From contig PDTX01000010.1 of the NCBI GenBank assembly GCA_002749065.1, positions 1 through 62,270 of the forward strand: a DNA stretch of 62,270 nucleotides, read 5' to 3'. Below are positions 1 to 7,712 of this stretch, in pieces. Below the pieces are notes generated by a model. The model was given only the letters and a program-made list of their open reading frames with translations. It was not told the DNA's origin and did no database searches. Position 1 is the stretch's first letter. Each line of letters starts with the position of its first letter. This stretch comes from Bacteroidia bacterium (GTDB lineage: Bacteria > Bacteroidota > Bacteroidia > Bacteroidales > CAJPTX01). Made by a program: the position numbers and the translations under genes.

Positions 1-98
1 AGCTGCCGGCGAGCGGCGAGCTGGACCTGAGCTTCCTGCCGAAGGGTCGCTACATCCTGGTGGTGGACGGGGTATCCCTCCGCCTGGTGAAGGAGTAG
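1..98 (+). CDS. C-terminal end of a type IX-secreted protein (partial)
   Basis: The window opens inside a reading frame (codons in phase from base 3) that ends at TAG 96-98. The visible 31 residues include DLSFLPKGRYILVVDG and end RLVKE. This is the usual shape of the last strands of a T9SS type A sorting domain: Asp-Leu-Ser, Leu-Pro-x-Gly-x-Tyr-Ile, then a basic end. Such domains direct export across the outer membrane through the Por system and are cleaved on arrival. The passenger domain lies outside the window, so the protein's function cannot be stated. A strong terminator follows directly. Confidence 0.6.
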   Translation, partial: LPASGELDLSFLPKGRYILVVDGVSLRLVKE

Positions 99-117
99 GG
101 CTAGAATGCTGAATGGA

Positions 118-144
118 AGAGGGGGGCGAGAGCCCCCCTCTTTT
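118..144 (+). terminator. Rho-independent terminator of the secreted-protein gene
   Basis: A 9-bp GC stem (119-127 with 132-140, GAGGGGGGC/GCCCCCCTC) closes a GAGA loop and is followed by TTTT. It lies 20 bases after the stop codon of the partial gene. Confidence 0.75.
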
Positions 145-199
145 CGTTGGGGGGAAGTAGAGGCAGGGTTGAGGGGGGGGAAGGCCCCGAGAATGCATC

Positions 200-234
200 T
201 TTGCGTGAGAAGTCGAAAAATATGGCTATTTTTG
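200..234 (+). promoter_or_regulatory. Putative promoter of the sodium symporter gene
   Basis: TATTTTTG at 227-234 fits the Bacteroidota -7 box TAnnTTTG. TTTG at 200-203 is a possible -33 box, but the 23-nt gap is longer than the usual 19-21. The implied transcript start is near 238, giving a leader of about 47 nt. Confidence 0.5.
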
Positions 235-284
235 CTATAGCTGGGCGAGGGGGTATGTATCACTAACGTAACAGTAGCACGCTC

Positions 285-1619
285 ATGGAAAAAGCAAAAC
301 GAGAATCCTTTGGTTCGAGATTCGGCATCATCGCCGCGACAGCCGGGGCCGCGGTAGGCCTGGGCAACATCTGGAAATTCCCCTTCGAAACCGGGGAGAA
401 TGGTGGCTCGGCCTTCATCCTCCTCTACATCCTCTTCGTGATCATCCTCGGCCTACCCGTCATGGTCACGGAGTTCACCATAGGTCGCCACGGGCAGTCG
501 GATGCCACCGGCTCGTTCAAGCGCATCGCCCCGGGGACGGGGTGGTCTAGGCTCGGGTACCTATCCATCCTCACCTCCTTCATCATCATCTGCTTCTACT
601 CCACGGTGGCCGGGTGGACGCTCGAGTACACCTTCAACGCGTTCCGCATCGTCAGCAGCGATGCCCAGCCGGGGGAGTACTTCGGCGAGTTCATCAGCAA
701 CCCCTACCGCCCGGTCATATGGCAAGCGACCATCCTGCTGCTCACGGCCCTGATTGTGCTCCGCGGGGTCACCAAGGGGATAGAGCGCTTCTCCAAGCTC
801 CTGATGCCCCTGCTGCTGGTGCTGGTGCTGATTATCTGCATCCGCTCCCTCATGCTCAACGGGGCCTCGGCCGGCCTGGAGTTCCTCTTCAGCCCCGACT
901 TCAGCAAGATCACCCCCGCCGTGGTGCTCAGCGCGTGCGGCCAGGCCTTCTTCTCCCTGTCGATAGGCAACGGCGGGGTGCTCACCTACGGCTCCTACGT
1001 CAGCAAGGATGTCAACATGGTCTCCACCTCCCTCCAGGTCTCGATGGCCGACACCATCGTCGCCATCCTGGCCGGGGTGATGATCTTCCCCGCGGTCTTC
1101 GCCTTCGGCGTGGAGCCCGCCGCCGGGCCATCGCTGGTGTACATCACCCTGCCGCAGGTCTTTGCCAGCATGCACCTGGGGCAGATATGGGGGCTCATCT
1201 TCTTCCTGCTGCTCACCCTGGCGGCCCTCACCTCCATGATTAACCTCCTGGAGGTGACCACCCTCTTCTTCGTCGACCACGTCAGGCTGTCGCGCCCGGC
1301 CGCGGTGCTCACCACCGTGCTGCTGGTCGCCCTGGTGGGCATCCCCGCGACCCTGTCCATGGGCGTGCTCAGCGGCGCGCGGCTCTTCGGCAAGTCCTTC
1401 TTCGACCTGCTCGACTTCACGGCCTCCAACCTCCTCATGCCCCTCGGCGGGCTGCTCATGGTCATCTTCGTCGCCTGGGGCCCGGGCCAGAGGATGTTCG
1501 CCGAGGAGGTCACCAACCGGGGGACCATCAACGCCACCTGGCTGAGGGTATTCCAGGTGCTGCTGAAGTACATCGTGCCCCTGCTCATCGCCCTTATCCT
1601 CATCGCCGGGCTGATTTAG
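285..1619 (+). CDS. Sodium-dependent transporter, neurotransmitter:sodium symporter (NSS) family
   Basis: A 444-residue polytopic inner-membrane protein of the LeuT/MhsT fold. It should import an amino acid or related amine with sodium. Residues 20-45 carry the TM1 signature of the family: Gly-rich segment, GLGNIWKFPF, then ENGGSAF, which lines the sodium and substrate sites. About 11-12 hydrophobic helices follow (for example around residues 85-110, 170-195, 255-275, 300-320, 345-370 and 425-444). The length is typical of bacterial members with 11-12 helices. It stands alone between a terminator and the TerB-like gene, which has its own promoter. The substrate cannot be read from sequence; tryptophan, tyrosine or small neutral amino acids are known for relatives. 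Confidence 0.95.
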   Translation: MEKAKRESFGSRFGIIAATAGAAVGLGNIWKFPFETGENGGSAFILLYILFVIILGLPVMVTEFTIGRHGQSDATGSFKRIAPGTGWSRLGYLSILTSFIIICFYSTVAGWTLEYTFNAFRIVSSDAQPGEYFGEFISNPYRPVIWQATILLLTALIVLRGVTKGIERFSKLLMPLLLVLVLIICIRSLMLNGASAGLEFLFSPDFSKITPAVVLSACGQAFFSLSIGNGGVLTYGSYVSKDVNMVSTSLQVSMADTIVAILAGVMIFPAVFAFGVEPAAGPSLVYITLPQVFASMHLGQIWGLIFFLLLTLAALTSMINLLEVTTLFFVDHVRLSRPAAVLTTVLLVALVGIPATLSMGVLSGARLFGKSFFDLLDFTASNLLMPLGGLLMVIFVAWGPGQRMFAEEVTNRGTINATWLRVFQVLLKYIVPLLIALILIAGLI

Positions 1620-1631
1620 CCCTCCTTGGAC

Positions 1632-1661
1632 TTGATAAGATAAATATAATGATTACTTTTG
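1632..1661 (+). promoter_or_regulatory. Promoter of the TerB-like gene
   Basis: TTG at 1632-1634, a 19-nt gap and TACTTTTG at 1654-1661 match the Bacteroidota consensus closely. Transcription would start near 1665. Confidence 0.65.
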
Positions 1662-1707
1662 CCATCGCATAGCGTACAGATTTTCAACCCAATTAGGAGG
1701 ATATCGC

Positions 1708-2082
1708 ATGTTCAACAGAGAGGAAATCACAGCAGTAGCCCGCCTGGCGCATACCATGATAGTAGCCGACGGCGAGGTGGACCAGAACGAGATGGAGGCC
1801 TTTGCCGGCGAGCTCCAGCGCTTCGGCGTGGGGGAGGCCGAGGTGCCCAAGCTCATGGAGGCCATGTTCGCCATGAAGCCGGTGGATGCCATGGCCAAGG
1901 TGGCGCATATGAACCCCAACCAGAAGCGCTACGTCTGCGCCTTCCTGGCCGGCATCATGGTCATCGACGGTGAGGTGCACGAGGAGGAGATCGCCGTGTG
2001 GCGGATGACCTCCTTCTACTGCGAGCTGCCCGAGATGTCGATTGAGGAGGCGCTGGAGTACCTGGTCGATCTCGATGCCTAG
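1708..2082 (+). CDS. TerB-like (tellurite-resistance/DjlA-type) small acidic protein
   Basis: A 124-residue, mostly helical soluble protein. It has two matching acidic metal-binding-like motifs, ADGEVDQNEM near residue 25 and IDGEVHEEEI near residue 89. These are the repeated features of the TerB/DUF533-type fold, whose members are thought to bind calcium or other metals. The start is secure: ATG at 1708 follows AGGAGG at 1696-1701. It is monocistronic with its own promoter. No other ter genes are visible, so a role in tellurite resistance is not implied; general membrane-stress or metal sensing is possible. The cellular role is unknown. Confidence 0.8.
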   Translation: MFNREEITAVARLAHTMIVADGEVDQNEMEAFAGELQRFGVGEAEVPKLMEAMFAMKPVDAMAKVAHMNPNQKRYVCAFLAGIMVIDGEVHEEEIAVWRMTSFYCELPEMSIEEALEYLVDLDA

Positions 2083-2187
2083 CTGATGCTTGGGCCATTG
2101 GCCCGATGCCATTTGGGCCTGCGGCCACTCGAGGGTGGTCGCGGGCCCATTCTCTCTCTGGGGCCCGGCGGGCGCTGGCGTGGGCGC

Positions 2188-2220
2188 AAAAAAGGCCCCC
2201 CGGTGGGGTACCGGGAGGCC
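2188..2220 (-). terminator. Rho-independent terminator of the acyl-CoA ligase gene
   Basis: On the minus strand, a GC-rich hairpin (2220-2194, arms GGCCTCCCGGTAC and ACCGGGGGGCC with slight mismatch) is followed by six T residues (2193-2188). It sits about 25 bases past the ligase stop codon. Confidence 0.72.
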
Positions 2221-2245
2221 ATTGGGGGCGGGTTTTGGGCGGGTG

Positions 2246-4150
2246 CTAGGTGAGTCGGCTCTTCAGCACCTTGATGTTCAGCGGGTTCTCTATGCTCTTC
2301 CCCTCGAGCGTGAAGAGGTACTGCAGGCACTCGCTGTAGCGTTTCTCCACCTCGCGGCGCACCACCTTCATGGTGGAGTTCAGCAGGCCGTTCTCCTGGG
2401 TGAAGGCCTCCTCGACGATGGCGTAGGCCGAGGGCAGCCACCGCTCGGGGAACATCCCGGCGAAGCGCCCCCCGCTCTTGAACATGTTCACCTCGCGGTG
2501 GATTAGCTCCAGCGCCTTCTTCATGGCATCTGGGCTCTTAATGCTGACCCCCATCTCCTTGAGCTTTTCCTTCAGCCTGTCGAAGTTCACCACCACCAGC
2601 GCCGTCGTGTAGGGGTTCTGGTTGTTGTGCAGCAGCACCTGCTCTATGATTTCGGAGTGCTGCGCCATCGACTCCTCTATGCCCTCGGGGCTGTACTTCT
2701 CGCCGTCCATCCCGATGAGCAGGCTCTTGAATCGCCCCAGCACGTAGAGGTAGCCCTCCGCGTCGAGGTAGCCCATGTCGCCGGTGTGTAGCCACCCGTT
2801 GCGGATGGCCTCGGATGTGGCCTTGGGGTTCTTCCAGTAGCCGTGCATGACGTTGGCCCCCTGGATGAGCACCTCGCCCTTCTGCCCAGCCGGCAGGTCC
2901 TCGCACGCCTCGTTCACGATGCGGACTTTCACCCGGGGAATTGGCCTTCCCGAGCTGCCGAACTTCACCTTCCCGGGGATGTTGCACGAGGTCATGGGCG
3001 TGGTCTCCGTCAGGCCGTAGCCCTGGTATATCGGGAGGCCGACGGCCATGAAGAAGCGCTGGATGTCAGCATCGAGGTACGCGCCCCCGCCGACGATGTA
3101 CTGTATGCGCCCGCCGAAGGCCTTGCGGACTTTCGCGAAGAGGAGGCCGTCGAAGAGGCTGACCAGGGGCTTGAGGAGGGCGCGTAGGCCGCGGCCCCGG
3201 TCGTGCCCATTGCCGTTGTACGCGTAGGCCAGCTTGAGCCCCTGCCCGAACAGGAAGCTGGCCAGCTTGCCCTTCTCGCGGATGCCCTTGAGGATGTTGG
3301 CCTGGAAGTTCTTGGCCAGGGCCGGCACCGAGAGGAGCACGTGGGGGCGCACCTCCTGCATGTTGATGGGGATGTTGCGCAGCATCTCCATGGGCGAGCG
3401 CCCCGTCTGCACGATGGCCAGCGAGGCGCACATGTACATCATCAGGTAGATGCCCGCGGCGTGCGCGAAGGCGTGGTCCATGGGCAGAATCACCAGCTGG
3501 ATGTAGTCCTCCGGGACGATTAGGTGGTCGGCGGCCTGCTGCATGTTCGAGTAGTAGTTCCCGTGCGTCAGGAGCACGCCCTTGGGGTCGGCCGACGTGC
3601 CGGAGGTGTAGGAGATGTTCGCGTAGTCCTCCGGGCGCACCTGCGATTTCACCCGCTCGACTGCCTCGGGGTCCCTGGCCAGCAGCTCGCGCCCCAGCTC
3701 AATCACCCGCGCCATGGAGAGCTCGTCCGCGGCGTAGGTCTCCTGCTCATCGAGGAGGATGATGAACTCCACCCCGGGTAGGCTCTCGCGGATGTTCGTG
3801 ATCTTATCGGCCTGGCCCGCCGAGACGATGATGCCCCGGGTCTCCGAGTGGTTCAGCCGGAACTTCAGGTCTGGCTCCTCGAGCTTGATGGACAGCGGCA
3901 CGCTCACGCAGCCGGCGAAGAGGATGCCCAGCTCCCCCTCTATCCACAGCTTCCGGTTCTCCGAGAGCAGGGCCAGCTTCTCCCCCGGGCGAAAGCCCAG
4001 CGATATCAGACCCGCCGCGATATCCAGAACATCGACCAGGGTCTGGCGATAGGTTGTAATCCGCCACTCCTGGCCCTCCTTCTGGTGGATGAACGCATTG
4101 TCCGGGCGTTTGGCCACTGAATCTTCCAAAAGTCGCACTATTGTACTCAT
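2246..4150 (-). CDS. Long-chain fatty acid-CoA ligase / AMP-binding enzyme
   Basis: A 634-residue adenylate-forming enzyme that activates a fatty acid with ATP and CoA. Motifs in order are SYTSGTSADPKGV (P-loop; the usual SGTTG reads SGTSA), GYGLTETTPM (A5), HTGDMGYLD (A7) and LGRFKSLLIGMDGEKYSPEGIE (A8 hinge). Near the C-terminus, NGLLNSTMKVVRR supplies the probable A10 lysine. It resembles the long ACSL/FAA1-like bacterial ligases more than short FadD. A longer frame opens upstream, but the ATG at 4150 is chosen because AGGAGG ends 4 nt before it. It has its own promoter and a terminator, so it is probably transcribed separately from luxS. Likely roles are use of exogenous fatty acids or phospholipid turnover. 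Confidence 0.93.
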   Translation of the reverse strand: MSTIVRLLEDSVAKRPDNAFIHQKEGQEWRITTYRQTLVDVLDIAAGLISLGFRPGEKLALLSENRKLWIEGELGILFAGCVSVPLSIKLEEPDLKFRLNHSETRGIIVSAGQADKITNIRESLPGVEFIILLDEQETYAADELSMARVIELGRELLARDPEAVERVKSQVRPEDYANISYTSGTSADPKGVLLTHGNYYSNMQQAADHLIVPEDYIQLVILPMDHAFAHAAGIYLMMYMCASLAIVQTGRSPMEMLRNIPINMQEVRPHVLLSVPALAKNFQANILKGIREKGKLASFLFGQGLKLAYAYNGNGHDRGRGLRALLKPLVSLFDGLLFAKVRKAFGGRIQYIVGGGAYLDADIQRFFMAVGLPIYQGYGLTETTPMTSCNIPGKVKFGSSGRPIPRVKVRIVNEACEDLPAGQKGEVLIQGANVMHGYWKNPKATSEAIRNGWLHTGDMGYLDAEGYLYVLGRFKSLLIGMDGEKYSPEGIEESMAQHSEIIEQVLLHNNQNPYTTALVVVNFDRLKEKLKEMGVSIKSPDAMKKALELIHREVNMFKSGGRFAGMFPERWLPSAYAIVEEAFTQENGLLNSTMKVVRREVEKRYSECLQYLFTLEGKSIENPLNIKVLKSRLT

Positions 4151-4236
4151 CTTACCTCCTGCTAATTCTACACGGAACAACCCGCCTGAACGGCTGGGAG
4201 CACCGTCAAACAACAAAAAGAAAGTCCCAATCTAAA

Positions 4237-4266
4237 CTCCTCAACATCAGGTCGAACGCTGAGGAG
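4237..4266 (-). other. Hairpin in the leader of the acyl-CoA ligase mRNA
   Basis: A perfect 7-bp inverted repeat (CTCCTCA at 4237-4243 and TGAGGAG at 4260-4266) lies in the roughly 130-nt leader predicted from the -7 box at 4286-4293. There is no T tract, so it is not a standard terminator. It may be a leader structure or an operator; function unknown. Confidence 0.3.
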
Positions 4267-4285
4267 AAAGTACATATCATTACCA

Positions 4286-4293
4286 CAAAAGTA
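4286..4293 (-). promoter_or_regulatory. Putative -7 box for the acyl-CoA ligase gene
   Basis: Read on the minus strand this is TACTTTTG, a full match to TAnnTTTG. No good -33 TTG is seen at the normal distance. It lies between the end of luxS and the ligase start. Confidence 0.5.
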
Positions 4294-4328
4294 GCATTAT
4301 TCGCCTAGGTGCTGCCGCCGGGATGCAA

Positions 4329-4817
4329 TTAAGATTCGGTCTTAGGATAGCGCATGTTCTCCTCCCCCATTCGCTCGAGCACCTCCTCGAGGTACTTGCG
4401 GGCCTCCTCGCGCGCCAGTGGCAGGTTGTGCAGCTGGCAGCTCCCGCAGTCGCGGGGGCTTGTGCCGGGCACCTCCCCCTCGAAGCTGGCCACGAAGGCG
4501 AAGGTGCGGCGCAGCACCTCGAGCATGTCCTCCGGCAGGTACTCGCCGCGCACCAGAAGGTAGTTGCCCGTGAGGCAGCCCATTGGTCCCCAGTAGATTA
4601 TGCGGTCCTTCCACTCCCCGTCGTTGCGGAGGTAGGTGGCCGCGAGGTGCTCCAGGGTGTGTATCGCCCCCTGGTCCATCACGGGTTCGCGGTTTGGCGC
4701 CTTCATGCGGATGTCGAAGGTCGTGATGACCTCTGGGCCCACGTGGTCGCGCCGCGATACGTATACGCCGCGCTGGAGCTTGATGTGGTCTATGGTGAAT
4801 GATGCGATTTTGTCCAT
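4329..4817 (-). CDS. luxS: S-ribosylhomocysteine lyase LuxS
   Basis: A 162-residue metalloenzyme that cleaves S-ribosylhomocysteine to homocysteine and DPD, the precursor of autoinducer-2. The diagnostic HTLEH metal-binding motif is present near residue 52, with the catalytic cysteine in MGCLTGNY and the further metal-site cysteine region RDCGSCQLH near residue 125. The ATG at 4817 is preferred over an upstream ATG at 4865, because it matches the usual N-terminus (MDKIASFTIDH) and begins 10 nt after the mtnN stop. The mtnN-luxS pair forms the complete two-step S-adenosylhomocysteine detoxification route. The same gene pairing is known in Porphyromonas gingivalis. Confidence 0.97.
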   Translation of the reverse strand: MDKIASFTIDHIKLQRGVYVSRRDHVGPEVITTFDIRMKAPNREPVMDQGAIHTLEHLAATYLRNDGEWKDRIIYWGPMGCLTGNYLLVRGEYLPEDMLEVLRRTFAFVASFEGEVPGTSPRDCGSCQLHNLPLAREEARKYLEEVLERMGEENMRYPKTES

Positions 4818-4827
4818 GATTTTCTTG

Positions 4828-5544
4828 CTAATGCCTTGTGATAAAGTGTCGTAGCAGGTCCACAACCCGGGCGAAGGGCTGCACGTAGCCGCATCGCCAG
4901 AAGTCTTGGTACTGCTGCGCGTGGTCTGTGCCGACCACCCCGGGGGTGTCGCTCACGATTCGTAGCGACGCGAAGGGGACCCCCTCCTGGCGGCAGACCT
5001 GGGCCATCGCGGCCGACTCCATGTCGATGGTCAGCCCGTCGGGGAAGTCGCGTCGCATGCGCTGCAGCGAGTCGCCCCCCGGCGCGAAGTACTCCCCGCA
5101 GCAGAAGAGGCCGGGGTGTACGGATTTCTGGCTCAGGGACTTGACTAGGTCTTCGTCCGCCGCGAAGCGTGCCGGCATGCCCTGCACCTGGCCGGGCGCG
5201 TTGGGCGGGCCGCACCACACGTCGTGGTAGGCCAGCTCGGTGGAGACTGCCAGGTTGCCCACCGCGAGGGAGGGGTCTATCCCCCCGCAGCAGCCCACGT
5301 TGATGATGCAGCGGGGCTTGTGCTGCTCGATGAGGCGGAGCACCGAGGTGGCGGCGTGCACCTTGCCGATGCCGGTCACTTGGGTGAGGATGCTGCGCCC
5401 CTTGATCTCGGCCAGGCTGAGCGGGTAGGGGAGGCCGGGTAGCGCGCTGGCCCTCTGCCAGAGCTTGCTGAGCGCCGATAGCTCGCTCTCCATGGCGAAG
5501 GTGAGGGCCACTAGGTCTTTTGTTCCGTGCGGGGGGGATGGCAT
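4828..5544 (-). CDS. mtnN: 5'-methylthioadenosine/S-adenosylhomocysteine nucleosidase
   Basis: A 238-residue cytosolic nucleoside hydrolase of the PNP/UDP family. It removes adenine from S-adenosylhomocysteine and methylthioadenosine and feeds LuxS. Visible motifs are NVGCCGGI near residue 86, the substrate-binding IDMESAAMAQVC near residue 175 (Met-Glu pair that holds the ribose) and the catalytic aspartate in RIVSDTPG near residue 199. The start at 5544 leaves 2 nt to the preceding DUF4491 stop and has GGAGA upstream, so the genes look co-transcribed. A futalosine hydrolase activity is an alternative in this family, but adjacency to luxS favours MtnN. Confidence 0.94.
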   Translation of the reverse strand: MPSPPHGTKDLVALTFAMESELSALSKLWQRASALPGLPYPLSLAEIKGRSILTQVTGIGKVHAATSVLRLIEQHKPRCIINVGCCGGIDPSLAVGNLAVSTELAYHDVWCGPPNAPGQVQGMPARFAADEDLVKSLSQKSVHPGLFCCGEYFAPGGDSLQRMRRDFPDGLTIDMESAAMAQVCRQEGVPFASLRIVSDTPGVVGTDHAQQYQDFWRCGYVQPFARVVDLLRHFITRH

Positions 5545-5546
5545 GG

Positions 5547-5885
5547 CTAGCTCTCCGTGCTATCGTGCTGGCTGGCGGCGGATTTGGCCCGCTCTCGCTG
5601 TCGCTGGAGGCGCGGGTGGTAGGCGAACTCGCCCTTCTGGTAGCGCTTGTCGAGCTGTATGGTCTCGCCGATTCCCCAGAGGCAGCAGAATCCGAACACG
5701 CCGATGATGCTGGACACCAGCGAGTTGGGCGTGAAGAGCGCGGCCACCAGCGCGCCGATGCCCGCCACCAGGAACACAGGCCAGAACGGGCGCCCCATGT
5801 AGTACACGCCCTTGATGCAGACCAGGCGGGTGAACCAGATGGTCCAGACGGTCGCCATGCCGAGTATTAGTCCTTGGTACTCCAT
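5547..5885 (-). CDS. DUF4491-like small membrane protein, second copy
   Basis: A 112-residue protein with three or four hydrophobic segments and a basic tail (RQRERAKSAA). It is clearly related to the gene just upstream: YxGxLxG start, FxRLVxIKGVYYMG versus FHPLVIKVEYHYG, then two similar helices. It lacks the conserved NPKR-type end and has a longer charged tail, so it is the more divergent copy. The family is widespread in Bacteroidota and has no known function. Tight spacing (12 nt before, 2 nt after) places it in one transcript with its paralogue and mtnN-luxS. Confidence 0.72.
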   Translation of the reverse strand: MEYQGLILGMATVWTIWFTRLVCIKGVYYMGRPFWPVFLVAGIGALVAALFTPNSLVSSIIGVFGFCCLWGIGETIQLDKRYQKGEFAYHPRLQRQRERAKSAASQHDSTES

Positions 5886-5897
5886 GCTGCGGTTTTC

Positions 5898-6194
5898 CTA
5901 TTGGTAGTACGAATCTGGCCGTTTGGGGTTGCGCTTGGCCTCGCCGCGCTTGGCCCGTCCGTGCTGCCAGACGACCTCGAGGGCGGACCACCCCGAGGCG
6001 GCCCCCAGCACGCCCAGGAGCAGGGACCAGAAGTGGGGCGCGACCAGCGATGCGGCCGCGGCGACCACGCCCAGGAGGGCGAACGCGGGCCAGGTGCGCT
6101 TGCCGTAGTGGTACTCCACTTTGATGACCAGGGGGTGGAAGCATCCCACGAGGAAGAAGGCGCAGAGGCCAATCAGCACGCCGGTGTAAGACAT
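5898..6194 (-). CDS. DUF4491 family small membrane protein, first copy
   Basis: A 98-residue integral membrane protein. Three hydrophobic stretches (residues about 3-22, 33-52 and 55-75) are followed by a basic end GEAKRNPKRPDSYY. The motifs FHPLVIKVEYHYGKRTWPAF and NPKR-x-SYY match what I know of DUF4491, a short Bacteroidota family without assigned function. It begins 75 nt after trkH ends and probably heads or continues the transcript running to luxS. Two adjacent diverged copies suggest an old tandem duplication, possibly forming a heteromer. Confidence 0.8.
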   Translation of the reverse strand: MSYTGVLIGLCAFFLVGCFHPLVIKVEYHYGKRTWPAFALLGVVAAAASLVAPHFWSLLLGVLGAASGWSALEVVWQHGRAKRGEAKRNPKRPDSYYQ

Positions 6195-6269
6195 GATGGT
6201 TTCGTCAGTATGGGTTGATATGGGTTTTGCGGGTAGGGTATGGGTCTGTGGATGAGTGGGTGTGGGGGG

Positions 6270-7712
6270 CTATTTCCAGGTGGCCTTGGTGAATATGAGC
6301 AGGAGGCCGAAGAGCTCGAGGCGGCCCAGCAGCATGGCGAGCGAGAGGACCACGCGGGCGAGCGGCGGGTAGAGGGCGTAGGAGTCGAAGAAGCCCATGG
6401 CCCCGATGGAGGGCCCGACGTTGGCCACGCAGGAGGCCGCAGAGCTGAAGCCGAGGCCGATGTCGAAGCCCATGATGGCCAGGATGAGGGTGGTCAGCAG
6501 GACGATGAAGACGAACAGCAGGATGAAGAGGAGGGTTGCGTTGACCTCTGAGTCCTCCAGGTTGTAGCGTCCGACCTTCACGGGGATGGAGGCGTGGGGG
6601 TGCTGCTGGCGGCGGATGGATGTCTGGAATGCCTTGAGCATGATGAGGATGCGGTCCTGCTTGATGCCGCCGCCCGTGGAGCCCGAGCAGCCACCCATGA
6701 AGGAGAGCATGAAGATGAGGAAGAGCGCCAGGGGGGGCCAGCTGGAGGCGTCGGCCGTACCGAAGCCCGTGGTGGAGACCACGGCCACGGCCTGGAAGGA
6801 GGCGTATCGGAAGGCCTGGACCCAGGAGTCGTAGTGGGTGCCGTGGAGGTCCCAGGTGATGGCCGCGATGAGGACCAGCAGGCCCAGGGTGAAGAAGCGG
6901 ACCACGGGGGAGCGGAGCAGGGCGCGTAGGTGCCCGGTGCTGGCCGCGAAGAGCATGCCGAAGTGGATGCTGGCCACGAACATCATCAGGACGATCCACA
7001 TCTCCGCCCCGAAGTTGCCGTAGGTGGCGATGCTCAGGTTGGTGATGGCGAAGCCCCCGGTGGCCACCGTGGCGAAGGAGAGGTTGATGCTGTCGAAGAC
7101 CGGGATGCCCAGGAGCACCAGCCCGGCGAAGGTCATCAGGGTGATGCCCAGGTAGACCGATATCATGACCCGCAGCATCTTCCGGGAGCGGTACTGGAAC
7201 TCCTGCCGGGCCATCGATGAGACCTCCGTGCGGGAGAGCGTCAGGCGCGCCCGGCCGCCGATGCTGGGGGCGACCACCATGGCGAAGACGACCACCCCGA
7301 CCCCGCCGATCCAGTGCGTGGTGGAGCGCCAGAAGAGGATGCTCAGCGGCAGGCCCTCGACGTTGTTGAGGATGGTGGCGCCGGTGGTGGTGAAGCCCGA
7401 GACGGCCTCGAACCAGGCGCCCGAGAGGTTGAACTCGCCCCCGTACAGCATGTAGGGCAGGCTGCCGAAGAGGCACACGGCGATCCAGGCCAGCACCACG
7501 ATGACGTAGCCCTCCTTGGCCGAGATGTTCGTCTGGCGCGGCACGAAGACCAGCGGGAAGAGGCCCACGAAGAAGCTGATGAGGCCGGAGAAGAGCAGGG
7601 GGATGGCCCCGTCGTCGCCGTAGTAGAACGACACCCCGAGGCTGGCGAACATGAAGCCCGCGCACAGCAGCAGGGTCAGGCCCACGTAGCGGAGTACAAC
7701 GTAGAGCCTCAT
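6270..7712 (-). CDS. trkH: TrkH-type potassium uptake channel subunit
   Basis: A 480-residue inner-membrane protein with four membrane-pore-membrane repeats. The four selectivity-filter segments are visible: SGFTTTGAT (about residue 105), ATVATGGFA (about 217), VSTTGFGT (about 316) and VANVGPS (about 420). A conserved lysine follows in the GGCSGSTGGGIKQDR segment, as in TrkH/KtrB proteins. It should conduct potassium, normally under control of a cytosolic TrkA/KtrA RCK subunit. No trkA is in the window. Instead it overlaps by 4 nt (ATGA) the upstream HAMP-domain gene, so the two are translationally coupled and probably functionally linked. Confidence 0.95.
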   Translation of the reverse strand: MRLYVVLRYVGLTLLLCAGFMFASLGVSFYYGDDGAIPLLFSGLISFFVGLFPLVFVPRQTNISAKEGYVIVVLAWIAVCLFGSLPYMLYGGEFNLSGAWFEAVSGFTTTGATILNNVEGLPLSILFWRSTTHWIGGVGVVVFAMVVAPSIGGRARLTLSRTEVSSMARQEFQYRSRKMLRVMISVYLGITLMTFAGLVLLGIPVFDSINLSFATVATGGFAITNLSIATYGNFGAEMWIVLMMFVASIHFGMLFAASTGHLRALLRSPVVRFFTLGLLVLIAAITWDLHGTHYDSWVQAFRYASFQAVAVVSTTGFGTADASSWPPLALFLIFMLSFMGGCSGSTGGGIKQDRILIMLKAFQTSIRRQQHPHASIPVKVGRYNLEDSEVNATLLFILLFVFIVLLTTLILAIMGFDIGLGFSSAASCVANVGPSIGAMGFFDSYALYPPLARVVLSLAMLLGRLELFGLLLIFTKATWK

